Assembly: GCF_000226115.1 (NCBI RefSeq)
Contig: NC_016460.1
Location: forward strand, 806,001-870,000
Direction of reading: 5' to 3'
Length of the DNA: 64,000 nucleotides
Source of the DNA: Thermothielavioides terrestris NRRL 8126
Taxonomy: Eukaryota > Ascomycota > Sordariomycetes > Sordariales > Chaetomiaceae
Position numbers and translations under genes: made by a program. Below, in pieces: positions 22,276 through 35,766 of the stretch. The first letter of the stretch is position 1, and every line of letters begins with the position of its first letter. Under the pieces are notes generated by a model. The model searched no databases and was not told the origin of the DNA. It saw only the letters and a program-made list of their open reading frames with translations.

Positions 22276-24760
22276 CGGTAGTAGCGACAACGATAGTAGC
22301 GACGGTGGTAGCAACGTTGCAAATACCCTTATCTCCTTATCGAGATAGTAGTATATAAGCTCCTAAGCTAAGATAGCGATTGTCCGACAGGACCTACAAA
22401 CATATAGCTATAGATGTACAGATAGCTTAGCGGTTAAGTGGCCAACTTATAGAAAATAAAAGTAGATAGTTGTAGATACCTTGATGTTATAATACTACTA
22501 ATTGATTAATAGGTCGTCGATTCGATTTAAAAAGCTTAAGGATCTAACGTTCGATTTAAGATACTAACTAACCTTATAATTCTATAGGCTTACTAGGGGT
22601 TCTATAGGCTTATCAGAAGTATAAGGACGTAGGCTAGCCACTTCGGTAAGATGATTAGTAACTACCGCCCTATAGACATTCCCCTTTAGGCTAGAGTATA
22701 AGGAAATAGGTAGCAGTCGCTATAGTAGTTACGCTAAACCTTTTGCTCTTCTAGATATAGAAAATATATAGGAGTTGGAGACCGTTAGCTAGGCAATAGG
22801 CGATTTAGCGATAATTGCTATAGTATTAAGCTCCTTTTCGACAGCTCTAAAGGGGATAATTATATACGCTAGGCCTACTACGTCGTATACCGCCTAGTAT
22901 ATCTACAAATCGCCTACCTACCAAATTGCCTACCTACCTACTAAATCGCAAAAAAGTTCGATCGATCAAATTAACTAAGTTGAACGTACCTACTTCGAAT
23001 ACAACGCTGTAGCTATATATATATCGATTGACGAGATCTATACAGGTTTAATTATATAGTTATCCTAGGATATCTATCGGTTCAATTACATATACAATAT
23101 AGGCAAGTTATCGCCCAACAGCCTATTTTTGCAGTATCGTTGACCACTATATAGAGACAGTATTATAGAGCTCATTAAGCTTGGCGGTATACCTCCGCCT
23201 CTGCCTCCACTGCCTAGTAGCGCTTAGCAGCTACCTCTAGATACTCCTAACCTTCTAAGAGAGACTCGTCAGTACTATAGCTATAAGCAAATGCTTCCTA
23301 TTACGTAGTTCGCTAGCAAGCGTAGCTAGCCAGTATTGAATTATATAGATTACTATAGCGTAGCTACAACTTAGGTTAGTCGTCGTTGCTATATTTTAAA
23401 TACTTAATCTAACTATATTATAAAGAGCCTACTCTAACTAGGTAGTTAGTTTTATCGCCAAGGTCTCTAGCACTATCTCTAACACTATATCTAGCAAGTA
23501 TATTGTTGGCGATACTAACCTCTCTTTACTAGAGAAGCTACGTATTAGTGGCTATCGACCCCGTTTTCCTATCTGTAAGATATTTATATACTTAGGTTCT
23601 ATACGTCTAGGTTCTATACGCCTAGAGCCTATACGGCCAGAGTCTTTGGCAGTACCTCCGCCTAGCCTAGCTATCCAATCTAGCAGTATCGAGTCTACTA
23701 TTATAGTCGGCTCTCCTCACTCTAGTGGCCTCTAGCCACTATCTCCTATCGTTAGTAAGTATCCGCTAGAGATCGTTCTAAGTCGCTATCAATATACAAC
23801 TATCGGCCTATAGGTTGGAATAGTAATCGGTCAGTAGCTAGGTTAAGAATACTAGCCTACTAAACGTCACTTATAGCTATATATAGTAACTAGGGGTTTT
23901 ACGTTTAATCGCTACCTATATACTCTAATCGCCTAGTAGCTATTTCTATAATAACCGTAGCTATAGCTATAGATGCCCTATTGTATTTAGAACTTTCTCT
24001 TATAGGCTATATCTATTGTATAATATACGTCTTACTTCTTTCGCTAAGGTTAGACTTCCTAGGATTCGTCTACTATAGCTATAGCCTACTATTAGCTTAT
24101 AATCATTAAACGTAATTATCGCGCCTACTATCGATATAGTGAGGCTCCCTCGTCTATATCGCTATTTATAGAGCTAGTCCACTATACCTAGGGTAAGGAT
24201 CTATTCTAGCTAATGCCTAGTACTTCTATCCTATCGATAGCTAGTACTCTAATCTAGCCAATAGCTAGCATTCCCTCCTAGCCTATAGATCCTAGCCCTA
24301 TAGCTAGTACTCCTAGCTTGCCTATAGCTATAGAAGCCCTAGATAATAATCTTTATATTATTTGCAACGCTTATAGTATAGTACGCCCTCTGTAGCTCGT
24401 TGATCTAGCTATTAGCTTCTGTTTTTACTATATTAGTACGAGCTAGGAGTAGGATCTATTAGGTTAGTATAAGGTCTACTTCTGCTATACGACCTTATAG
24501 CTTTAGAGCAAATTCATTGATATATAAGGAGAGGAGTAGAAGATCTACCGACAGTGCCTTATAGAGATCTAGGATCTAAGGCGAGCGTTATAGGCATTAA
24601 CTAGTAGCCTAGGCTTACTACCTAAGATATTGTCTTCTAGTAATCTATTTGCTAGCAATAGTTCTACACCTATATTATCCTATAAGTTGCTAGCTCTCTA
24701 CTATAGCCTAGTTCGTTAAAGCTAAGCGCTATATCTAGCAAAAGCGCCATCGATAAGCTA
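22276..24760 (+). other. RIP-degraded sequence 5' of the recognisable Helitron coding region
   Basis: From about 22960 a plus-strand frame reads as protein if TAG/TAA are ignored, including Pro-rich stretches, but I cannot tie it to a named domain. It may be the N-terminal part of the Helitron protein or a separate Helitron gene. No intact gene is present. Confidence 0.4.
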
Positions 24761-27596
24761 GTTGCTTAGGCCTACGCCTACGCCTATGCCCAAGCCTACG
24801 CCTAAGCCAGTTCTAGATCCTACTTTCGACGATAATCTAGGAGCAGATACATTGACGATAGAAGATTGTATTCTTCTTCAAAGGTTTAAAACTGAACTAG
24901 ACAAAGATAATATAGTCGAATGCCTTATATATAAAGAACGTTGGTTCAATATTAAGCTCTAAGATAGTGTCTATACCAGCTATATCTCGTATAATAAGGC
25001 GAAACGCCCTAAGAAGCCCCTTTTCTTTGCGGCCAACAACGATCTTGACTTTAACAACGTTCCAGATAGCCTGCTAGAGCTATTATAGGTCAAAGAGCAA
25101 TTGATCGCCTATATATATATCTATATAGAAGTCTTTCTTTACTGTAGCTAATAGTATAAATATCGTAGCTATATCGTCAACTTCCTTTGCGATATTAACA
25201 AAGTTTATAGCTAGCTCCCCTATCTTCTATATAAACTAGATATTATTATCTTATAGCTAGTCAACTTCAACTAGTAGCTATACGTTATCTAGCAGTTCCA
25301 ACGCAACTTTTACATTAAGTAGTCCAATATCTAGGCGTAGCTAGACTTCCTAGTAGCGAATTACCCCACCTATTACAACATTGTTGTAAATAAGGAGCGG
25401 CTAAGCTAGCTACTAGAAGGCGAGAGCGTAATTAGCGAGTTTCTAGTCGAGGATATTGACCTAGTAGATATCTAGGATATAGTTGACGAAGCTAACGACG
25501 AGTTATACCTTGTTAACGAAGGTATAGTGCCTAATATAGTAGTAGAGGAAGCGAACTTAGATCAGTTACGTAAATAGATACGCTTATAATAACTATTACA
25601 ACATCCTAAGTAGCTACCTCTATAGCTATATATCGAGATAGGCGATATTCGTTAAATACCACTAAATGAGTTCAACCGATTATAGCCATTGCTATTATAG
25701 GCGTTTTCTACCCTCTTCCCCTATAGGTAGGCTAAGTTTATATCCCTACAGATAAGGTCCATTATATACAACGACTATATTTGGTATACTATATAGTATT
25801 AGGATAGCTATTTTACATAGTACCCTTGCTTCCGGTTTATAGCGTTCAATATATTGATATAGAGCATCGTTAATACTAAGAGCTCCTACTTCGTCAAGTA
25901 TACCAATTAGAACCGTATAGATCTCGAGGAGCTATAGGCTACGTTTAATTCCAACGCTTTAGAGGCGTAGCAGCTACTTAACTCTATCGTTAAATATATA
26001 AATACATTGCGTAGTACCTAAGCATTCTAGACCGGCCATAGCCACTAGCTAAATACATATATATATATACTCAACATACCTACGTTGTTTATAACCTTTA
26101 GCCTAGCCGACTTATACTAGGATAGCCTAGCCTCGTATATACTACGTTACAACGAGTAGAAGCAGGCCTCTAACCTACAGCAGGTGTAGATTGCCTACAA
26201 GAACCTCTGCAACAACCTATATATCGCTATATACCACTTCGCCCAGCGATACAATCTATTCTAGGAGTATATATTGACGCCGAAATTCGATATCGTCGAC
26301 TACTAAGATCGCTACAAGTAGCAAGCCTACAACAGTTCTTACAACCATAGCCTATACTAGTACGCTAGCATCTAGGAGCCGGAGCTATAGACTATAGAGG
26401 GCCGGCGAGCCTTTTATAAGCGCTAGGGCTATTATATCACCGCTATTAACCTAGAGCCGGCCTATATTATAGCGTAGAGCGAGGCCAACATTCTTACAGC
26501 TATACTATTCAAGAATAAACAGCCTACCTTCGATATACTATCTCGGGTCGTCAACTAGGTACAACGGCATACCTACTCTAAGGCCTACTATATACAACGC
26601 TATAGGCTACCTAATAGCTAGCTCTCTAATTAGCTAATATATCGTTTCTACTACCCTTGCCTACACTACGAAGAGCCTATCGTTATAAAGGACTTTAATC
26701 CTAGTTTCTTTGTATTCGATAGTATATAAAACGACATATAGTTGAACAGCTATAACTAAGCTATTTCGCTTAGCTAGCTAGCCAATATAGACGTTAGTCC
26801 TTATACTAACGTTGATACAGTGCTTAACTACGCTACTAAATACTACTCTAAAGGCAAGACTAAGAGCAAGTCCTACCTAGAGCTGTTGTACAAGATTATA
26901 CCTCGCTTCGCTAGCCGCAACCCCGTCGTTTCCTTCGTTGCTAAGCTAATAAATAAGCTAATTTCTAAGTAGGACTAGTTTACTTAGAAGGTAGTATACC
27001 TCTTAATATATTTCCCCCTTTAGGAAGGCTTCTATATAGTATATACAGTAGATTGCTGCCTATTCGACCATCAGTATATAGCTACTATTATCAATCTAGA
27101 GAACTAAGCCCTACTAGTACGCTTATAGTATTAGAAGTATTTTAAACGTATCGAGGTATAGGAAGACCTAATATACTTCGACTTCTTTTGTAATATCGAT
27201 TAGAGCTAGGGCCTATAGCACTAGCAGCATTTTACCTAGGCCAAGCCGCGTATACTCAACTACTTCCTTTGCTATAAGCTAAATCCAATAAGCGACTAGT
27301 TTAAAGACTTCTACTATATAAAGCTAATACTAAGCTATATATATTATAACCCTAATAAGCTTAAGACTATAGATAATATAGCCTTTAAGACGTACTACGA
27401 AGCTTATATATACTGTTTTAAGGTTCACTAGTATTTAGATAACTACTATAGTAAAGTGTTTATTCCTAAGCTAGATAAAGAATTTAAAGAGCCTCTAGAT
27501 AAAGAGCTCTAGCTATACGATTAGGAGAAACTAGCGGCTACGCTTCCTAACTACCTAGTTAAAACGGAAGACATTGACATCTTTAGCAACCACAAT
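24761..27596 (+). pseudogene. Helitron Rep/N-terminal region, RIP-inactivated
   Basis: The intact piece at 24762-24962 contains LLQRFKTELDKDNIVECL, typical of the N-terminal region of fungal Helitron proteins. Downstream the same frame continues with only TAG/TAA stops: AKRPKKPLFFAANNDLDFNN, then a Helitron-like N domain and rolling-circle Rep region (about 25.7-27.2 kb) with IPTLFITFSLADLY. The segment ends at EDIDIFSNHN, exactly where LTR element A is inserted; the next residues (IDLLYSQELYVGQYP) resume at 45752. The Rep part nicks DNA and joins ends in rolling-circle transposition. It is non-functional here because of dozens of stops. Confidence 0.75.
27592..27596. repeat. Left target-site duplication of element A
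   Basis: ACAAT directly precedes the left LTR; GCAAT directly follows the right LTR at 45747-45751. The single difference is a G/A transition, as expected from RIP. Confidence 0.8.
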
Positions 27597-27845
27597 TGTT
27601 ATATACAACTGTGGCAAAGGCACCTATGACCGCACCGCGGTCAGGGGTAACGAGCGTTCCCTTAAAAAGGGGAACCTTACCCGGAACCCCTTTGTAGGAG
27701 GACAGACTGTATTAATATACTTTTGTGATATATACTAGTGTTCAAGAGTGCCGCCTTATTAGCTAACGAGGCTGAGAGGCATTGATCTTTCTTACCCTTA
27801 TACGTTTACCGTCAGATGGTCACCGAGGGCTATCGGCGTATAACA
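27597..27845 (+). repeat. Left (5') LTR of element A
   Basis: This 249-bp repeat matches the reconstructed right LTR (37933-37955 joined to 45521-45746, also 249 bp). All differences I see are transitions. It still contains many C and G bases (for example GACCGCACCGCGGTCAGGGG), in contrast to the internal part. Confidence 0.9.
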
Positions 27846-30700
27846 AGTAGTGCCTACTAACGATTCGAACCTATCTACTTCCTATTGAGGGGAGCCAAGT
27901 TCGGATCAAGAGACATTATAAGTTACGCCTAGTAAGTTGTATAGAGCAACGTCTAAAGTAGATAATACTCCTTTATAAGGGAGTAAGCTTCGGAGTATAT
28001 GATCTATAACGAACTAGTTTATAACCTAGCCACCGTTATTCTAGCATTAAGTACTTATAAAGAGTTAGAAGCTAGATAGATTTAAGCCTTATAAACGCCA
28101 ATATCTATAAGGATATACAGTAGATACTTAAGTTTATTAAGGACTTTAAGGTCATCTACAACGTTTAGTAGATAATCGCTATTAACCCCTGAGACCTCTA
28201 ATACCTAGAAGCTACCGTATCACTTAAAGAGGTACTAGAAGGAGACGCCTATGTCCAACAGTATATCGAAACACTATACATTGTAGAGTACCCTTCCTCT
28301 TAGATACTCGACAATCATATTCCTTACGCCTACCTTACAACCATTAGGTGTAGAGTCTAAGTAGCTATTAGTAAGAACCTTATCCTAGACCCTAGGATCA
28401 AAGACGCCGCCTTAGAGGCTAAGGACTCGACCCGAGAAACGCTAGAGACCTTAATACTAGAGAGTCGAGGACTACTAGAGACCCTAAAGCCTTAAAGGAC
28501 TAACGATCAGTAACTAGGACTAGCTATACTATTAGAAATATCGGTAAGAACTAGATATAATTTGACTAAGAATTAGCTAGTAACTCTACTAAGCCTAACC
28601 TTCTAGGAGTAACTAGAGCCCTAAGATATACTAACTATTCTTTAATAGGGATATAAAACCTATATTGTTAGTAGCTATAATCTTAGTAGACGCTACTAAG
28701 TACCGTTAAAAGGATTATAGGATCTACTACCTTAGAACTGATAACCTAAAGAGGAAGACCTATTATCTTCGATAGCTTAGTTGATTAGTACTTTCAACTA
28801 GGTTCCCTAGCTACCGCTATAGACGCTTAGCCAACTATCCTAGTACCTATCCAAGCTTCTTAGACTAGATATAGTTATTTAGAACTCTAGAATAGAATAT
28901 ATAGATAGTTTAGTCGACTTCGATATCTCCTCACTATTTTAAGAGATGCTAAGCCTACTATATAGACAAGTAGCTAGACCTTCTAGACAAGGAGCTAGAC
29001 CCTCTAGACAAGTAGCTAGAGCTATAGATATCTAGGCCACTTTCGCTATATAGGACTTTCTTACCTAGATAGCTAAAATAATAGAGAACTTGAACATTAT
29101 AATCGAAAGGGCGAACAGGGCTATAGGCGTAGAAGACCGTTAGCCTAAAACCGAGGATAGAAGTACTATATCTTTATAACCGTTTATACCTATATCGAAA
29201 TAGAAGATTTAAGATACTAGTCTCTTTTAGCTAAATATAGAGAACGAGGCTAAAGAACCCTAGGACCTATAATATAATAAACAGTAGTTATACTATAGGG
29301 ATATCAACCTTTAGGTTAAATAGGTGGATTAAGTCGTTAGATACTACCTAGTAAGAGAAGAGACCCTATATATAGAGATATAGACTTTACTTCGAGGATT
29401 AGCGCTATAATAGTATAAGTAGTAGCTCTCTACTATAGAAAAGGTAGTATTAACTATATCCGTGAAAATGTAGATCGAACGTTTAAAAAAGGAGTTTAAT
29501 ATTAAAAGATATAAAGCAAAGAAATAGCTAAACGAAAACCGATATATCGTAAAGGACAACTATAAAGATAAGCTAGTCTAGAAATTTGCTATAGAATACT
29601 TTAAATATATATATATTTAGGGAGATACTACTAAGGAGCAACGTCTAATACGTTTATACAACTACCTTTATTTAGAGCTTCACTAGCTATACCCTAAACT
29701 AAATGCAACTACGAAGATAGGCGTATTCCTTAGTATCCTCGACACCAAAGTATATATCGTTAGAGACAAGCTTTGCTAGGACGTTGCTAAGAGCTATATT
29801 ATCGGCTATAGTTCTATTGCTAACAACGTAGATACGGAGTACAACGACGAAGGACAAGGAAACGACTAAGAGGATAGCGAAGCCTTCTAGATAGGAAGAG
29901 GTAAAAGAGGATACTATAATCCTTAGAGAAGAGATAGAGATAAACCTTAGTGACCTAGAAACAATTAGTATAGAGATGGTAATTAAGTATAGCTATTCGG
30001 TGACTAAAACTTCTATAGTACAACTAGATATAGAAGAGGATATCAACTGTTTAATAATCGTAGAGGAGGAGTTAGACTATTCAACGGCTAGAGAAGAGGC
30101 GATAATAGCAACTAAGGAAGACTACCTTGACCTCGACGACTTTAATGGATTTAGATATATATATATAAGAAACAATTTAAAGACGGCACCTTCTTATACC
30201 ATAGTAAGATCATAGTAATAGAAGACGACGAAGACACCAACCTTTACTATAAGATATTAGAGAAGACTAGGTACATTCTTATCGACGAATATAACATTGA
30301 AGCCAAGGACAAGGAGTTAGAAGACGAAGAAGCCAACAGTTCTTACTACTTATATTATACCTTTCACTAGCCTAGACTAAGTTGGAACAAACTACTATAA
30401 TAGCTTCTATAGATTCAGCAATGTACTGCCTATAGTAGAGTCTTTGTAATACGTTATAAGCTTTTCGAGTATATAGCCGACAATAGCGATAAAGATAAGT
30501 GTAAGCCTATACAACCTTAAATAAACTACTAGCGTAACCTTAGTAATAGCGAGGATAAGCTTAATAGTAAAGATATAAACTTTATATTGACTAAAGGATA
30601 GATTATAGAAGCGTAGCTATATATATCGCTACTAAAAGCATTAGATAAGTAAGCTATATACCTTATAATCAACATTAGTATAAACCTAAGCAAGCTAGGC
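27846..30700 (+). pseudogene. Gag-like region of element A, RIP-degraded
   Basis: Between the left LTR and the protease lies a plus-strand region that reads as protein with TAA/TAG read through. I could not find a zinc knuckle, so the gag call rests on position. Short intact frames at 29976-30215 and elsewhere are pieces of it. Confidence 0.45.
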
Positions 30701-33700
30701 ACTGAGGTTTGCTTCAATATAGGTAGTAACGCTAACCTTATCGATAAGGAGTTTATTTCCAAGTGGGCTAAGAACCTACATTGGATCAATGTAAAGCTAT
30801 ACTTTGTTAAAGGCGTTGAAGCCTATACCAAAGTCAAGAAGCAAGTCGAGTTTAACTTCTATATCCAAGGAATTGTCTATAGTACCAATATAGACGGTTA
30901 CTTTACTATAATAGCCGACGTCATTGAAGGCTTAGGAGCGAAACTATTGATTAGAACTAACTTTATACTCTACAACGGAGTAAAGATTGACCTTAATACG
31001 TCTACCTATTACTTCTAGTCCATTTATAATATAAAGGTGAGAGTATATATAGAACAGAAAAGAATAATCTAGAAGGTGAAAGCTATAAATACTATAATGG
31101 TCGTACCTATAATAGAACACCTGATCAAGACTATGTTCGAGCCTATAGATACCGATAACGATAATCTAAGTAGCTAGAAACGCAAGCTCTACTTCGCTTT
31201 ATATATCAAGGGTATACTAGACGCTATTGTAGACGTAAAGAACGTATACTAAGCTATTGTAAAGAACAATACTGTTCGCCTAATCACTATTGTCGAAGGA
31301 TAGTGTATTAGACACCTTCTTTAGTATAGCCTAGAGAAGGATATCTAGGCAATAGTATAAAACCTTATATAGTAGACCTAGGATAACATTATAGACGATA
31401 AATATATATAGATAATAACAACTATATAACTAGAGCCTAGTGGTAAAGAACTAATAACAGAGACACTAATAGAGGATAAGTATAAGCTACCTACTAAGTA
31501 GGAGTTCTATATACTATCCTATAGTATCGAGAGACTAGACAATATCCTATATATCAAGTTAGTAGTAGGGATAAACGTCTATAGTAGGGACAAATAGTAT
31601 ATAGAAGAGATAAAGGCACTGCTAGACAAGTATAACGTCTTCTATAACTATAGCATTGTCCCTATACTAGAGGATTAGAAGATAAGAATTCCGTTTATCG
31701 ATAGATAGTAGAATTAGTTTAAACCTATTTAGGTTTACTCGCTAAGTGCTAAAGACTAAGCGATCGTCGACGAAGAATACAACAAACTATATACGTAAAG
31801 AAAGATGGACTTTATAGACTAGCCAACCTCTATCGCTTGCCTAGTCTTTATAGTCTACTATATAGTTGCTAGAAAAACTAAAGGCAAAGCTATAGTAGAC
31901 CTCTAGCCCCTAAATACATTGGTGGTACTAGATATATACCCATTGCCCGACTAAGACGATATTATAAATATAATAATAAGTAATATAATCTTTACAGTAT
32001 TCGACGCCTCTAGATTCTTCTTCTAGCTTCTAGTTGTAGAAGAACATTATAACTGTATAGTGGTCATTAGTCCTAGAGGTTTAGAACACTCAAATGTTAT
32101 ACTAATAGGATTTAAAAACTCGTTAGCTTTCGTATAGCGTTTTATAGACCATTTATTCTATAAGTATAAGCACTTTGTCTACGTCTATATCGACAATATT
32201 ATTATCGCTAGTAAGAATATAGAGGAGTACCTTAAGTACGTTGAGACGGTTCTCGATATCTTCGACAAGGTGTACGTTTATATCTTAGTAGAAAAATCCT
32301 TTGTAGCCTACCTGTCAGTGAGACTTCTTAGCTATATAGTCAATGGCGAAGGAGTAGCTAAGACGGACGATAGGATCGCTATATTTAAGAAACTTAAGTT
32401 CCCCAATACCCTTAAGACCTTAGAACAGTACTTTAGTATAGCTAGATAGCTATATAAAGGTATTCTATAGTATATAGCGAAAGCGTAGCCTCTATAAGAC
32501 TGTAAGATTAAACTCCTTGCCTAAGGGAGAGTAAATGGAGACCTTCTCGTCGCTAAGTCGAAGAACGTTAGGAAGGCATTTACTTCGAACGTTAAATTTA
32601 AGCCTACACTAGTAGAACTAGAGTCCTTTAGGCTACTATAGGAACACCTATATAAGTAGTACTTCCTATATCATTATTGTCTTAATAAGCCGCTATTTAT
32701 TAAGCTCGACGTAAGTAGCAAAGGATATAGAGCAATCGTCTTTTAACTCTATAGCGAATAAGATAGTACTAATATCCCTAGCTAAGATATCCTAAGTAGC
32801 GAGATCTAGCCTATTATATTCTTATCCCACCTAACTTTTAATGTAGAAAGGAAGTATAAGAGTATAGAAGTAGAAGTCGCTACTATTGTATAGGTAGTTA
32901 GGAAGCTCTAGAAAATGATATAGTCAAACCAATACCCTATAAATATCCTAATAGACTATATAGCGACTAGAAATATTGTAAAGTATATATTTCTTACTAC
33001 TATAGACCTTATAAAGGCTAACCTAAAGCTCGTTAACGCTATAAACTAGCTATCCTAGTTCGACCTTAACATCTTCTATATACTAGGAAAGCTCAACGTT
33101 GTACTAAACGCCTTATTACGTTTACCGACCTTCGAAGAGGACGCCCTTAACGAAACCTAAGACGCTATTAATGAACTAGAGGACATTTAGTCTACTACTT
33201 AAATCGATACCAAGGAATGCTATACTATAGATACTAGTACCTTCAAGCTAGTTATCAATAACGAGTTTAAAGCTAAGCTGATCGTAGTTTACTCTAACGA
33301 CCGCTAGTACAATAAAATCATTAGGAGTCTCTATAATATAGAAGAACGAACTAAGAAGATCGCTAAGTAGAGAGAATACGAAGAGTAAGAAGGAGAGCTA
33401 CGAAGAAAGTAGTATCGAAAGCTATAGCTTAGACTCTACGAACTGAAGGATAGTCTCCTCTACTACGTTGACTATAAAGGAGTGAGGAAGCTTTGTATCC
33501 CTAGTAGCTATGTCAAAGACATTTTTACTATTGTATACAACAATATTTACTACTTTGGTATAGACAATATAATAGTGAACCTCTTAGTATTCGTATTTAA
33601 TCGAAAGTGCTAGATAGTATATAAGTACATTTAGCACTGCCCTATATATAGAGAGAACTAGACTTTGAGAGAACCGAAGCTCGGAGACCTTTAGCTAATT

Positions 33701-34909
33701 TGGACATTACTATAGCCTTTCTATACTATTACTATAGATTTTATTATTGGTTTGTCTACCGTACCCTTCGAAGAGATACTATAGTCAATAAAAAAGTACC
33801 TAATCCTTAACGCTATATACACTATCATCTATAAGTTTAGTAAAAAGAAGCTTCTTATAGCTAGAAATGACAAAATGTTAGTAGAGGAATAGGCAGTTAT
33901 AATCCTTAGAGCGTTAACGTATATAGATTGGGGACTCCTAATATAAATTATTAGCGACTAAGATACTAAGTTTATCTCTGACTTATAGAAAGAAATCTTT
34001 TATATCCTAGGCGTTAGCCTCCTTTTCTCGATAGCCTATTATCCCTAGACGGACAATCAATTAGAAAGGACGAACTAGACAATAGAAATCGCTATTTGTA
34101 TAGAAGCTATAGAAAAACTAGGAACGCTATAGCCTCTACTTCTCCCTATATTGTAGTACAACCTTAATAATATATTTATAGTCACTATTGGAAGATCGCT
34201 AAACGAGTTGGTATATAGCTTTAAACTATATTCTATCCTAGATATACTTTATTGTAAGAAGGGTACCGTTGCCTCTACTAAAGCTATTAGTATCCTTAGA
34301 CAATAGTACTAGAAGGAAGTAGTAGAATAGATCGATTATATAGGCGCTATTACAAAGATATATTATAACAACAAGTATACGCCTACCGAGTTCGAAGTAG
34401 GAGACACCGTTTACTTACGATTATACAACGGATACTATCTCCTAGGAAAGCCTAAACGAAAGTAGTTACTATAGTAGGTAAGACCGTTTAAGATTGTCTA
34501 TAAAATCGATAGGAACGCCTATAAGCTTGACTTCCTAGCTAATTAGAAAGTCTATCTAATAGTTTTAATTTCCTAGTTATAGAAGCTAGATTAGGGGAAA
34601 GACCCCTTTGGCTATAATATAGAACCCCCTAGCCCTATAATCGTTAACGGAGATAAGCACTAGGAAGTCGAGAAAATCGTATAATGGCGTATTACTTAGA
34701 GGAACTGGAGACCCAAAGTCGAGTATCTAGTACAATAGAAAGGATTTACCGCTAAGGACGACTAGTAGATCCTATATATCTAGCTTATTGATAGTGCTAG
34801 GGAACTTGTCGAAGAGTATAAAAAGGCGTACCTTATCGACTAGGAGAAGGAACACTGTAACAAGGGCATTGCTATCAAAGAATAGGAGGAAGTGAAGGAG
34901 ATTCCTTGA
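30701..34909 (+). pseudogene. Pol polyprotein of element A: protease, RT, RNase H, integrase, chromodomain
   Basis: Reading through TAA/TAG, the domains occur in Ty3/gypsy order. The protease motif appears as VCFNIGSNANLID near 30709 (the family has D-T/S-G). Reverse transcriptase is at about 31.80-32.30 kb (KGKAIVDLQPLN, DASRFFFQLL, VISPRGLEHSNV). Its catalytic box near 32190 reads YIDNIIIAS, so the second Asp of YxDD is lost. RNase H follows (DVSSKGYRAIVF near 32708). The integrase core has ITIDFIIGLS, SDQDTKFISDLQ and YYPQTDNQLERTNQ at 33.7-34.1 kb. A chromodomain-like segment (VEYLVQQKGFTAKDDQQ) ends at a TGA at 34907-34909. The chromodomain of such elements steers insertion to heterochromatin. 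The copy is dead. Confidence 0.85.
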
Positions 34910-35019
34910 TCCTAGAACTAAATTGTCGTTGAGCTATTATAGAGGAAGGGTAGCGACTATTGATAGCTATACTGTTATTGACTTTCTCCTTCCTTCTTTC
35001 TTGTTTCCCTTTCTTTCTT

Positions 35020-35560
35020 TTATTCGATTATACTTTCTTTGTTAGAGTATATTCGCTTTAGTATATTTATTACCGCTATATCGCCACTAGATATATAAAT
35101 ATCGTCCTCTATCTTATAGATCCCTTGATTTTTCTTCTTCTTACCCTTTATTTAGATATTACCAACGCTTTTAGTTATAAAACTATAGTTATTTAGTTCA
35201 TTAAGTACTTTGCTTATTCTAGTTTTCCTATATCTAGATTCGCTATTGACCTTGACCTATAAATGGTTAGGGAAAGCTATCCTATTGCTATAAAGGTATA
35301 GGGCTTCGAGCCTCGAGGGTATAATATTCTATTCTTTAGCTACTGTTAGATAGTAATACTGTTCATTGGCTATAGATACCGCGCTATTGTTTTTATTTAC
35401 TTCTAGAATAGCCTAATGTAGGCCACTATAATTTCTTTTCTCTTTATATATCAACTTTAATACATCTATCTTCCTTAATAATTTCTTATCGTAGTCATTT
35501 ATATTCACTATACGATCGATCGGCAAACCTTCTTATTACTAAGCTATATACATTTATATA
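35020..35560 (-). pseudogene. Antisense open frame in element A, function unknown
   Basis: On the minus strand a frame of about 175 codons reads as a plausible protein when TAA/TAG are read through, e.g. LEALYLYSNRIAFPNHL, RKTRISKVLNELNNYSFI and GIYKIEDDIYISSGDIAV. It ends near 35020 and faces the end of pol. No TGA interrupts it. I do not recognise a family. It might be a remnant of a captured gene, or chance coding-like sequence in a TpA-rich region; the residue composition favours a real protein. Confidence 0.4.
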
Positions 35561-35719
35561 AGCTGCCGTCAGTCGGTATACGCTTACACTATATTCGCGA
35601 ATTGAGATAATCCGCTATATATTCTCACGGTACCTACGTCAACGATAGAGGCGACTATATAGTCGATTCTCTTAGCTCGCTAACGCTATCGAGTAGCGAA
35701 GTGCTTAAGCACGATTGTA

Positions 35720-35735
35720 TCGACATTATAAAAGG
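35720..35735 (+). promoter_or_regulatory. Possible TATA box upstream of the extra sense frame in element A
   Basis: ATTATAAAAGGAG lies about 35-45 bases upstream of the ATG at 35767. In such AT-rich DNA a chance match is likely, but its distance fits. Confidence 0.25.
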
Positions 35736-35766
35736 AGATACTCGACTAGCCTTCGTCGTTTATAAG

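Noticed and set aside
27868..27880. tRNA B-box-like GATTCGAACC after the LTR of element A
   Set aside because: No cloverleaf can be formed around it, and it lies in RIP-mutated element sequence.
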